Positions 8,264 to 17,710 of a stretch of DNA of 34,645 nt are shown here, piece by piece. The first letter of the stretch is position 1, and every line of letters begins with the position of its first letter. The position numbers and the translations under genes were made by a program. The stretch lies in the NCBI GenBank assembly GCA_905480075.1, contig CAJQOX010000405.1, forward strand, positions 1-34,645. The letters are read 5' to 3'. A model generated the notes under the pieces. That model saw nothing but the letters and a program-made list of their open reading frames with translations. It had not been told where the DNA came from and made no database searches. This DNA comes from an uncultured Aureispira sp. (GTDB lineage Bacteria > Bacteroidota > Bacteroidia > Chitinophagales > Saprospiraceae).

Positions 8264-8944
8264 ATGGAATTGGACCTTTTGTTAGATGAGCAAGAATATC
8301 TGGCTAAACAGGTTGTCATACCTGAAGGATTTCAGAATTTTTCCCCCTTAGATATTCTCTTTGGTATCGATATTCAATATGTTGAAGAACATGCATTTTG
8401 TGCTGTTTCTGTCCATCATTTTAACGGACATCATATTCAGACCTTTTTGGTTAAAACGCAAACAGGAATGCCCTATGTTTCCGGTTTCTTTTGTTTCAGG
8501 GAAGGTCCCCCGGTATTGAGAACCATTCGTAAAATCCTGAATACTCAAAATGTTATTCCCAAACTTATTATAATAGACGGTCATGGTATTGCACATCCAC
8601 GAAAATTAGGTGTCGCCAGTTGGGTAGGTGTAAAGACTAATATTCCGAGTATGGGAATTGCAAAACGTCCTTTACTCCAGTATAATGGTGAACCCGGTCT
8701 CCAAAGAGGGTCGATTTTGCCAATTTGCTTTAATAAGGAAATTGTAGGTTCAATGTTGAGGACACAAACCAATACAAAACCTGTTTTTGTAAGTCCGGGA
8801 TATAAAATTTCTATTGAACAGGCCAATAAAATAGCACTTGATATTTCACCCTCTTTCCGGCTTGCTAATCCTATACGCCTTGCCGATCAGGCTGCGAGGA
8901 CCTTTGCTAAAGGGGGTAAAATTCCAGAAGTGATCGTTTTGTAA
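8264..8944 (+). CDS. nfi: Endonuclease V (deoxyinosine 3' endonuclease)
   Basis: A 226-residue protein matching endonuclease V, which nicks DNA one nucleotide 3' of deoxyinosine to start repair of deaminated adenine. The catalytic residues are in place: D36 (GIDIQY), E80 (FFCFREGP), D105 and H111 (DGHGIAHPRKLG) and K134 (GIAKRPL), with spacing close to the Thermotoga enzyme. The wedge motif usually PYIP is PYVS here. Length is normal and the enzyme should be cytoplasmic and Mg-dependent. It follows lolD by 4 bp and precedes the GH63-like gene by 32 bp. Confidence 0.93.
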   Translation: MELDLLLDEQEYLAKQVVIPEGFQNFSPLDILFGIDIQYVEEHAFCAVSVHHFNGHHIQTFLVKTQTGMPYVSGFFCFREGPPVLRTIRKILNTQNVIPKLIIIDGHGIAHPRKLGVASWVGVKTNIPSMGIAKRPLLQYNGEPGLQRGSILPICFNKEIVGSMLRTQTNTKPVFVSPGYKISIEQANKIALDISPSFRLANPIRLADQAARTFAKGGKIPEVIVL

Positions 8945-8967
8945 AATCACTTTAATTGATTTTTTGA

Positions 8968-10884
<1,917 letters not shown>

Positions 10885-10903
10885 TCATACTAATTTATCT
10901 TAT

Positions 10904-11314
10904 TTAAACTGTTTTTTCTTCCCGAAAATAATGCTGTTCAATGAACATAATACCTATAAAATATATAAAATCTTTAAAACCATTATCATAGTCTTGAACT
11001 AAAAAACTTCCAAATGTTAAGATGACAAAAAGAATGTAATATATCATAAACCCAATATGTAGACAAGTGCTATATTTTTTTTTAAACAGGATTAGGAACA
11101 TGCTTAATAATATAAAAAATGGCCCGGTGATCTCCAGGAATATAATTAAATAATAAGACATTGGAATCCCCCATGAAAATGATCCAATCAGGCTTTTTTC
11201 AAATTTATTTACAAACCATTCTGCTGGAATAGTTGCATTTATTTTATGAATAGCTGGAATTAATAAAAGTAATACTAGAAGCAAAAGGCTTAGCTGTTTT
11301 TTTAAAATATGCAT
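10904..11314 (-). CDS. Small four-helix membrane protein, possibly DoxX-like
   Basis: From the ATG at 11312-11314 this encodes 136 residues with four hydrophobic segments: LSLLLLVLLLLIPA, YLIIFLEITGPFFILLSMFLIL, IGFMIYYILFVILTFGSFLV and FIYFIGIMFI. The layout, and the Glu in the second helix (FLEITGP), recall DoxX/DoxD-like membrane proteins, but the match is weak. A TTG at 11332 would add six residues. The stop lies 19 bp from the convergent GH63 gene. It is transcribed alone. Confidence 0.65.
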   Translation of the reverse strand: MHILKKQLSLLLLVLLLLIPAIHKINATIPAEWFVNKFEKSLIGSFSWGIPMSYYLIIFLEITGPFFILLSMFLILFKKKYSTCLHIGFMIYYILFVILTFGSFLVQDYDNGFKDFIYFIGIMFIEQHYFREEKTV

Positions 11315-11543
11315 AATTTTTATATATTGCAAATGGATAAATATTAATTCAATTATATGAAAATTTAATAGCTAATACTATTTTTTTTAGTGTATAAATT
11401 ATACTTTACCTTTTTTGTATCTTTTATGAAAATCTTACGTATATTATTTAATCACCCTCAAAGCATTAAAATTGAAGCCTCATTCTGTTTGTTTTCCAGA
11501 AATCAGTATTCCTGAAATTTCTATGAATTAAACAACAAATATA

Positions 11544-12872
11544 ATGTATAGAATAGTAATTGTTCTTTGCTTGAATTTTGCATTCATCAGCAAATTTTTT
11601 GCTCAAACCAACCCCGCTTTTTTTCTGTATACCATTACTGCAGAGGATAAAAGTCTTTGGGGGATATGTCAACATCACTCCGTTGCTGTGGAGGTAGTCA
11701 AGGAATTGAATAACCTTAAACGCAATTCCATAAAGGTAGGAAAACAGCTGAAAATTCCTATGCAGACACAGGTGGATGCTGTAGAGGGAACAATAGTTTA
11801 CATGGTTTCAGAGAAAGATAAAAGTCTTTGGGCCATCTGTAGTAAATATGCTGTAACAGTCGATACAGTACTCAAGCTGAACAGATTGGAAACAAGTGGA
11901 TTAAAAAAAGGGCAACAACTCATTATTCCTGTTTCACATCTCGTTATTCATACTGTAGTAAAAGCAGACAAAAGTATCTGGCGCATCAGTAAAAATTACG
12001 GTGTTGACCTGACCGACCTGAAGGAATTCAACAATAAAAAAAATAATATCATCAGAAGAGGGGATAAAATACTCATCCCCAAAGAGTGGATTACCAAAAC
12101 TGAAATTCTGATCAAAAAGGAACAGGATGAACTATCCTCTATGTGGCAAAAGTTGAATAAACCTGTTTTTAACCTTGCCCAAGAAGAAGATAAATTTCCC
12201 TTCAAAGAGAAAAAGAGCTTCCGTATTGATGAGAATATTCTGAATGACCTCACTGTAAAACATAAACTTTCTAAGGTAGAATATGTAAGGCTATTTCAGC
12301 AATCTACTCAGAGGTCCAGCATATTTTATAATTCTTTTAATTTCAAAGACTACAAAAATCTATATTACTACTCTGTAGAACAACCCTTTCTGATAGATTT
12401 GTCCTCTCTTGATTATTATCCTTTGGCTGCACAGCAGGAACGAAATATTGAAGATGGTTATGCCTATGATTTTGTAACAGTTATAGAGGTTGATACTGCA
12501 AAGAATTCTATAGAGATACTCCCTGTCTTTTTATACAAATCATACTTTGGGAATGTAGAAAAGTATTTTGGGGCACCCTTGAAAGGCGCTTTCTCCTGTT
12601 GTGCAAGTCCGCATCCATTAGCACATTACAGCAAAACGGATAAAAAAGAAACAATTGGATTTTCTGAATTGATACAACCCTCTGTCCTGAAATATACTGA
12701 AGTGAACAAACGTTTTCAGGATGGAAATATCATACAGGTAGATTCAACCATTCTTATTCTTCAGTTCGAGTCTTTTGACATCCCAACACTTATTGATATT
12801 GAGGAATATAAAAACGGTAAGATGACTCAGGGATTCATTCGTGCTAAACGCCGTAAAAAATTGGGTTATTAG
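11544..12872 (+). CDS. Secreted protein with three LysM domains
   Basis: A 442-residue exported protein (signal peptide 1-20, cleavage before QTNP). Three LysM domains follow at about 28-72, 85-130 and 134-179. Each opens with an unusual DKSLW or DKSIW where most LysM domains have DTLW/DTLY, and each ends in the standard G-x-x-L-x-I-P. LysM binds peptidoglycan or related glycans. Residues about 190-442 are a separate domain that I do not recognise; it contains a Cys pair (SCCASPHPLAHY) and several beta strands. It ends basic (RAKRRKKLGY). The gene stands alone, with a likely terminator at 12880-12932. Confidence 0.85.
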   Translation: MYRIVIVLCLNFAFISKFFAQTNPAFFLYTITAEDKSLWGICQHHSVAVEVVKELNNLKRNSIKVGKQLKIPMQTQVDAVEGTIVYMVSEKDKSLWAICSKYAVTVDTVLKLNRLETSGLKKGQQLIIPVSHLVIHTVVKADKSIWRISKNYGVDLTDLKEFNNKKNNIIRRGDKILIPKEWITKTEILIKKEQDELSSMWQKLNKPVFNLAQEEDKFPFKEKKSFRIDENILNDLTVKHKLSKVEYVRLFQQSTQRSSIFYNSFNFKDYKNLYYYSVEQPFLIDLSSLDYYPLAAQQERNIEDGYAYDFVTVIEVDTAKNSIEILPVFLYKSYFGNVEKYFGAPLKGAFSCCASPHPLAHYSKTDKKETIGFSELIQPSVLKYTEVNKRFQDGNIIQVDSTILILQFESFDIPTLIDIEEYKNGKMTQGFIRAKRRKKLGY

Positions 12873-12879
12873 GATTTGT

Positions 12880-12932
12880 TTTAATTAATATCAGCTATTC
12901 CTTTCTTTTTACTGATAAGTTAATTTTTTTTT
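12880..12932 (+). terminator. Probable rho-independent terminator (imperfect)
   Basis: The arms ATTAATATCAG (ending 12894) and CTGATAAGTTAAT (from 12912) pair imperfectly (6 bp, a mismatch/bulge, then about 5 bp) around a 17-nt loop, followed by a T-run at 12924-12932. It starts just after the LysM-protein stop. Confidence 0.5.
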
Positions 12933-13261
12933 CAAAGATATTATTCTGTAGTTTCGTGAGAGTTTGAGATTTTTAAAAGGAATGATTTCCTGGAATTATA
13001 AAAGTTTATTATTGTGGCATGTAGCGACGTATAATTTTGTCTTTTATTGTTGTTTCGGTATTTTTTTTGGGTTTTTATCCCTAAATGCGCAACATAATTT
13101 CAAGTTAGCCGTATAAAGCAAAATAGTCCTGAATCTTCAACTGACGTTGAAACCAATATCAGTTTATTCTTTTTAAATAATATGAATAAACTTATCTTTT
13201 GAAAATCAATTAATTAAGGGCGTTTTTCCCGAATGTCTTGCACTACTGATTAATTATTTTT

Positions 13262-13290
13262 AAAAGAATGACAATCCTGTCAATTCTTTT
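13262..13290. terminator. Hairpin with one bulge, possible bidirectional terminator
   Basis: AAAAGAATGACA (13262-13273) pairs with TGTCAATTCTTTT (13278-13290) with one bulged A and a 4-nt loop. A T-run follows on both strands, so it could stop transcription from either convergent gene, but it lies far from both stops. Confidence 0.35.
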
Positions 13291-13312
13291 CAAAGAATAG
13301 TATATCAGGTAT

Positions 13313-13343
13313 TCATCAAAGGAGTAGTTTACTCCTTTGATGA
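13313..13343. repeat. Perfect 14-bp hairpin with 3-nt loop
   Basis: TCATCAAAGGAGTA (13313-13326), loop GTT, then its exact complement TACTCCTTTGATGA (13330-13343). It lies 58 bp downstream of the DUF4159 stop on the minus strand. No T-run follows on either strand. Both strands of the stem contain an AGGAG-like or complementary core. Confidence 0.6.
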
Positions 13344-13401
13344 TACCGATAAACCTATGTTTTTGATTTCTGGAATTTTTTAAGATATATTTATCTTTTC
13401 A

Positions 13402-14067
13402 TTACTGTTCAAAAGCAAACTGAACAATATTAGCGCCCATTTGTAGTGCTTTTGTACGCATTTCTTCGGTGTCATTATGAACTTCCTGATCCTCCCATCC
13501 ATCTCCGAGGTCAGTTTCGTAGCTATAATAGCAAACAACTCTTCCTTCCCAAATCAATGCAAAACCCTGAGCGGGTTTGCCATCATGTTTATGTATCTTA
13601 GGAAGCCCTGTTTTAAATTCAAAGGATTTATGATAAATCTCATGAGTAAAAGGAAGTTCGACCCAATCAATATCCGGAAAAACAGCTTTCATTGCCACCC
13701 TGACAAAAGGATCCATACCATAGTTATCATCGATATGCAGAAAACCACCGGATTGAAGGTATAAGCGTAAATTATCAGCGTCAGAGGCTGAGAACACCAC
13801 GTTTCCATGTCCGGTCATATGAATAAAAGAATAATTAAATATCTCAGAGCTGCCTACATCAATTGTTTCATAATTAGGATTAAGATTAGTGTGCAGGTGT
13901 TTATTGCAAAATTTGGCAAGGTTTGGCAATGCCGTAGGGTTAGAGTACCAGTCACCACCACCATTGTATTTAAGTAGTCCGAATTTTAGAGTAGGGGCAT
14001 CTGAAGGCATAAAAGCAAAAGAGAAGAAGCCAAATACAAATAACAGGGTAGTCTTTATGTTAATCAT
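13402..14067 (-). CDS. DUF4159 family exported protein
   Basis: From the ATG at 14065-14067 this encodes 221 residues starting with a signal peptide (MINIKTTLLFVFGFFSFAF). An upstream in-frame ATG at 14127 would put 20 polar residues ahead of it, so 14067 is preferred. The body matches DUF4159: LKYNGGGDWYSNPTALPNL, FIHMTGHGNVVFS and LRLYLQSGGFLHIDDNYG, a Rossmann-like fold resembling ThuA/GATase-like domains. The biochemical role is unknown; it should lie outside the cytoplasm. It is the last gene after nhaD, yqgF and def on the same strand, with a gap of 128 bp (68 bp to the upstream ATG). Confidence 0.85.
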   Translation of the reverse strand: MINIKTTLLFVFGFFSFAFMPSDAPTLKFGLLKYNGGGDWYSNPTALPNLAKFCNKHLHTNLNPNYETIDVGSSEIFNYSFIHMTGHGNVVFSASDADNLRLYLQSGGFLHIDDNYGMDPFVRVAMKAVFPDIDWVELPFTHEIYHKSFEFKTGLPKIHKHDGKPAQGFALIWEGRVVCYYSYETDLGDGWEDQEVHNDTEEMRTKALQMGANIVQFAFEQ

Positions 14068-14195
14068 TCTATTCTGTTTGTTAATTATTTTTGAAATAAC
14101 AGACAATAAGGAGACTAAATTAGACATTAATAAGCAAAGTTGAAATCAAAAAATCAATTTTAATATAATGCTAACAGTCTGCTGTAATAAAATGA

Positions 14196-14759
14196 TTATC
14201 TGTGAAAAATCATTTTATAATTTGCATCAACAATTCCTTTGCGGATTTTTTCCAGTTTCTTTTTTACAAATCTTTTCTTGAGAGGCTTCAGTAAGTCAAC
14301 AAAAAGGACTCCTTCAAGGTGATCATACTCATGCTGAATCACCCTTGCGGTAATACCATCAAAAACCTTGTCTATAAGCTTAAATTCTGCATCGTAATAT
14401 TCAATTCTAACCTGTGGATGTCTGAAAACATTACCACGGACATCCGGAATGCTGAGACAACCTTCTTCGTATTCCCATTTTTTGCCAGATTCATCCAGAA
14501 TTATAGGATTAATAAATACTTCCCTGATAAATTCACTGGCAGTTTCATCGCGTTCTTCCTTGTCGAGTTGAAGTGTGTCGATAATAAATATCCTGATATT
14601 TTTTCCAATCTGTGGTGCTGCAATACCCATACCCTTTGAGTAGTACATTGTTTCAAACATATTATCAAGGAGTACTTTTAAATCAGGATAATCTTCTTCA
14701 ATTTCTTCAGTCTCCTTTCTTAGAACAGGATGCCCGTAGGCGTAAATTGGTAATTTCAT
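14196..14759 (-). CDS. def: Peptide deformylase
   Basis: A 187-residue peptide deformylase, the metalloenzyme that removes the formyl group from the initiator methionine of new proteins. All three motifs are present: GMGIAAPQIG (43-52, with Q50), EEGCLSIP (metal ligand C101) and QHEYDHLEG (H143 and H147 as ligands, E144 catalytic). Length is normal for the family in Bacteroidota. It lies 81 bp downstream of yqgF and is probably in the same transcript. Confidence 0.97.
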   Translation of the reverse strand: MKLPIYAYGHPVLRKETEEIEEDYPDLKVLLDNMFETMYYSKGMGIAAPQIGKNIRIFIIDTLQLDKEERDETASEFIREVFINPIILDESGKKWEYEEGCLSIPDVRGNVFRHPQVRIEYYDAEFKLIDKVFDGITARVIQHEYDHLEGVLFVDLLKPLKKRFVKKKLEKIRKGIVDANYKMIFHR

Positions 14760-14840
14760 TTAAATATTCATATTGATTTATTATAAATTGAATTAAGAAA
14801 ACCGATAGGATAAACTCTGTGGTATTCCTGATTCAAAAAA

Positions 14841-15251
14841 CTACAGAAAGCCCATATATTCCTGAAGAATAATACAAGCACTTATCTGATCGACCAGTCC
14901 TTTATCTTTTCTGTCTTTTTTCTTTTTTACGGTTTTTCTTATAATTTCTTCAGCCATTTTAGAAGTAAAGGCTTCATCTTGTCTTTCTATTTTGACAGAA
15001 GGGTATAATTTAGAAAATTTTCTGATAAATCCACGGATATAGTCTTCAAGAAAAGTCGGACTGCCATCCTTTTGTACAGGTTGGCCTATGACAATACATT
15101 CTACATCCTCTGTTGAAAGATATTTTTCGAAAAATATTAATAATTCAGGTGTTTTAATCGTATCAAGAGGGCTTGCAATAATTTGCAAAGGATCAGTTGT
15201 AGCTACTCCTGTTCTCTTTATACCATAATCCAGAGCCATTATTCTAGCCAT
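14841..15251 (-). CDS. yqgF: YqgF/RuvX family RNase H-fold nuclease
   Basis: A 136-residue protein of the YqgF/RuvX family, with an RNase H-like fold and described as a putative Holliday junction resolvase that also acts in 16S rRNA maturation. The N-terminus ALDYGIKRTGVA supplies the first catalytic Asp (D8); E93 (RQDEAFTS) and D121 (KGLVDQISA) complete the acidic site. The IVIGQPVQKDG strand is also typical (usually VGLP). It starts 4 bp after the nhaD stop and is followed by def, the usual close company of this gene in Bacteroidota. Confidence 0.93.
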   Translation of the reverse strand: MARIMALDYGIKRTGVATTDPLQIIASPLDTIKTPELLIFFEKYLSTEDVECIVIGQPVQKDGSPTFLEDYIRGFIRKFSKLYPSVKIERQDEAFTSKMAEEIIRKTVKKKKDRKDKGLVDQISACIILQEYMGFL

Positions 15252-15255
15252 TATA

Positions 15256-16677
15256 TTATTCTTTGTGACCAGGCAATATTATTTCATGTATTATTTCATG
15301 ATCAGGCATGAAACCTTCCACCATAGGATACAGGAATAAAAATACTACTGCACCTGCTGCAAAACCAATAAAAGCCAGCCAGGCAATATTTTTAAAATAC
15401 CAGACAAAATTGATTTTCTCCATACCCATAGCAGCAACACCTGCAGCAGAACCAATAATTAACATAGACCCACCTGTACCTGCTGAATAGGCCAGGAATT
15501 GCCATAGCTGACTGTCCATAGGATTTTCAACCGGGTTATACATACCCATTGCTGCAGCCACCAAAGGTACATTATCAATTAGAGCAGAGAATAAGCCCAA
15601 CAAGATAATTACAATACTTCTATCAGGGGCGCCACCTGCAGCAGCTTCTCTAACAAATAAATCATCGAGCGTTGCAGCCAGGTCTTTCAGAACCCCCAAA
15701 GATTCTAAAGAAGCAACAGCCATGAGAATTCCCAGAAAGAATAATATGGAAGACATTTCAATTCTTGAAAGGGCATTGTGTGCAGAATAATGATGCTTGT
15801 CTTCAAATTCTTCGTCGGGATGAAGGTATTCTGATACCAGCCAAACCATTCCCAGACTCAACATCATTCCTACATAAGGTGGCAAGTGTGTAAAGGTTTT
15901 GAAAACCGGAACAAAGACCAATCCGGCAAGCCCTACAAAAAGCATTAATTTAGATCCTCTGACCTTTTGTTCATCTCCGACACCGAAATATCCTTCTGGA
16001 TTTGATAAAGTCAGATTTCCTTTCATATAAGGCATTCGTGACATGATAAAAGTGGGAATTATAGCACAAACAACTGAAGGAAGTACAAGTGCCAGAATAA
16101 GGCCCTGAGTAGAAATATGTTCTCCAATCCACAACATAGTTGTTGTAACATCTCCGATAGGAGACCAGGCACCGCCTGCATTTGCTGCAATTACTGCCAG
16201 AGAAACGAAATACAGCCTTTCCTTTTTGTCAGGAACCAACCTTCTGAGCAACGATACAACAACGATAGTACAAGCCAGATTATCCAGGGTGGCAGAAAGA
16301 AAAAATGCCAATGGACACAAAAGCCACAGCATAGTTGTTTTTTTGGTAGTCGTTATTTTATCAGTTATTACAGAGAATCCCTTATGCAAATCTATTAATT
16401 CAACAATAGTCATAGCACCGATCAGAAATATCAGAATTTCTGCAGTCTTACCAATGTGATGCAATAAAACTTCATGAAGTGCATGGTCATGATCCCCGTT
16501 GTGTAGTTGTACCGGGTTCATATTATGATCATAAAGACTTAAATCTCCAATGGAAATAAGTGCCCAGCAGAGTGCTGCCATAACTAAAGCAGGGACAGTT
16601 TTATCAAGTTTCAGAGGATGTTCAAAGACTATTGCCATATAGCCAATGATGAAAGTAAAAATAACTACTGACAGCAT
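15256..16677 (-). CDS. nhaD: Sodium:proton antiporter, NhaD type
   Basis: A 473-residue inner-membrane protein of the ion transporter (ArsB/NhaD) superfamily with about 12 hydrophobic segments. Diagnostic stretches are LSATLDNLACTIVVVSLLRR, ANAGGAWSPIGDVTTTMLWI and SALIDNVPLVAAAMGMY, which carry the conserved Asp/Asn/Thr residues of NhaD. It exchanges Na+ (or Li+) for H+ and supports pH and salt homeostasis. The His/Asp-rich loop HNGDHDHALHEVLLHH at about residue 59-74 is a possible pH- or metal-sensing loop. It is first in a probable unit with yqgF and def; an inverted repeat lies in its leader. Confidence 0.93.
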   Translation of the reverse strand: MLSVVIFTFIIGYMAIVFEHPLKLDKTVPALVMAALCWALISIGDLSLYDHNMNPVQLHNGDHDHALHEVLLHHIGKTAEILIFLIGAMTIVELIDLHKGFSVITDKITTTKKTTMLWLLCPLAFFLSATLDNLACTIVVVSLLRRLVPDKKERLYFVSLAVIAANAGGAWSPIGDVTTTMLWIGEHISTQGLILALVLPSVVCAIIPTFIMSRMPYMKGNLTLSNPEGYFGVGDEQKVRGSKLMLFVGLAGLVFVPVFKTFTHLPPYVGMMLSLGMVWLVSEYLHPDEEFEDKHHYSAHNALSRIEMSSILFFLGILMAVASLESLGVLKDLAATLDDLFVREAAAGGAPDRSIVIILLGLFSALIDNVPLVAAAMGMYNPVENPMDSQLWQFLAYSAGTGGSMLIIGSAAGVAAMGMEKINFVWYFKNIAWLAFIGFAAGAVVFLFLYPMVEGFMPDHEIIHEIILPGHKE

Positions 16678-16719
16678 AATGTTCTGATTATATTAGGTGG
16701 AAAGTATGTTTGTTGATCT

Positions 16720-16744
16720 TTGTAAATGTTTTTATTATTTACAA
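16720..16744. promoter_or_regulatory. Inverted repeat ahead of nhaD
   Basis: TTGTAAAT (16720-16727) and ATTTACAA (16737-16744) form a perfect 8-bp inverted repeat with a 9-nt spacer, 43 bp upstream of the nhaD ATG. It could be an operator or a leader hairpin. No T-run follows on the minus strand. Confidence 0.4.
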
Positions 16745-16855
16745 GGGCTAAAATTACACAAATTGGTGGGTTTAGCAAACAACTATTAACTTTTTTTAGT
16801 ACCTGTTTTCAGAAGATGTTAAAATGATCCTGATTAGATCTTTAGAATTGCCCTC

Positions 16856-16904
16856 AAAAAAAAAGTCTGATTTCTCCTAAAAAGAGAAATCAGACTTTTT
16901 TTGA
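16856..16904 (-). terminator. Strong rho-independent terminator
   Basis: A 13-bp perfect stem (AGTCTGATTTCTC at 16864-16876 with GAGAAATCAGACT at 16884-16896) and a 7-nt loop are flanked by an A-run and a T-run. On the minus strand the T-run closes it, just 15 bp after the stop of the gene ending at 16920. Confidence 0.9.
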
Positions 16905-16919
16905 GAAATGTATGAATCT

Positions 16920-17555
16920 TTATTTAAAAAAAGAATCTGAAACTTTTGTACGGGTAACTTTCTTTAAGGTAGTTTTTGTGATGAGGTTCCCTTCACTGTC
17001 AAGAGTAGTACTATTTAAAAGAAATCCAGGTTTACCAGATTCCACCAAAGCACATATTCCGTGGTCCCCTTTGAAAAATTCTTTGTATTCAGAGAAATTA
17101 ATATCTACATCGGTTGTAACTTCAAGTACAGAAATAAATTTAGACGTTGAAATCTGCCAGTTGTTAACTTTTCTGAAATCAGCATTTTTTACCTTGCCAT
17201 TGTTTTTAAGTTTAGCACCTTCAAGGCTGAACCCTTCCGGGGAATTAATTTCACTTGATGGAATTTCTATTTTACTATCTCCGGTAACCATCAAAACAGA
17301 ATTGGTGGATTTATGAGGGACAAATCTTATTTCATACTTTCCCCTTGCATTATTAAATGATATTTCATAGGCAAGTTTGTTGTCTTTGATATACCATTTC
17401 ATATTGTATTCGACGAAAGGAGTGGTCTGAACCATTTCAATAATGCCTTCAAAGTCAGAACTTGTCGTGTTTTCTGCTGTTTTTGCCAGGGATTGAGAAG
17501 AAACAAAATTACAGTAGCTCAAAAAAATAGCTAACAGAAGTGTAATGTTTTTCAT
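16920..17555 (-). CDS. Exported protein, possible DUF4412/LolA-like fold
   Basis: A 211-residue protein with a signal peptide (MKNITLLLAIFLSYCNFVSS, cleavage near SSQS). The mature part is beta-rich. DFEGIIEMVQTT near residue 34 followed by MKWYIKDNKLAYEI and later strands recalls the DUF4412/LolA-like periplasmic beta-sheet fold, which binds lipids or hydrophobic ligands. The match is by pattern only. It has its own strong terminator and ends 178 bp after the glycine-rich gene upstream starts its 3' end, so it is probably a single-gene unit. Confidence 0.75.
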   Translation of the reverse strand: MKNITLLLAIFLSYCNFVSSQSLAKTAENTTSSDFEGIIEMVQTTPFVEYNMKWYIKDNKLAYEISFNNARGKYEIRFVPHKSTNSVLMVTGDSKIEIPSSEINSPEGFSLEGAKLKNNGKVKNADFRKVNNWQISTSKFISVLEVTTDVDINFSEYKEFFKGDHGICALVESGKPGFLLNSTTLDSEGNLITKTTLKKVTRTKVSDSFFK

Positions 17556-17710
17556 GTCAAATAGTTTGATTTTTTGTGTAATCTGAAGTGTTGCTGCATA
17601 TGTGTATACCTCAAATAATTTGCCAATGTTTCAAATATATGCTAATAAGTTCATTTTTTGTTAATTTTTCTTGAATTTAAGATAAAAAACACCTTATTAG
17701 TACGATTCTG

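Larger units (their letters stand above)
12933..13401. other. Convergent intergenic region with several inverted repeats
   Basis: About 470 bp between the ends of the LysM and DUF4159 genes. It holds no credible reading frame. Besides the two hairpins listed separately it contains the perfect palindrome TTCAAC-TGAC-GTTGAA at 13136-13151. No RNA family was recognised. Confidence 0.55.

Noticed and set aside
8943..8962. AAAATCA/TGATTTT hairpin after endonuclease V as a terminator
   Set aside because: The stem is AT-only and weak, and the next gene starts 32 bp later on the same strand, so read-through is likely.
12990..13060. GTAGCGACGTATAATTTTGTC-like stretch as an insertion-sequence end
   Set aside because: No matching inverted repeat, target duplication or transposase frame was found nearby.
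13136..13151. Palindrome TTCAAC-TGAC-GTTGAA as an operator
   Set aside because: It lies between two gene ends, far from any start codon, so there is no gene for it to control.
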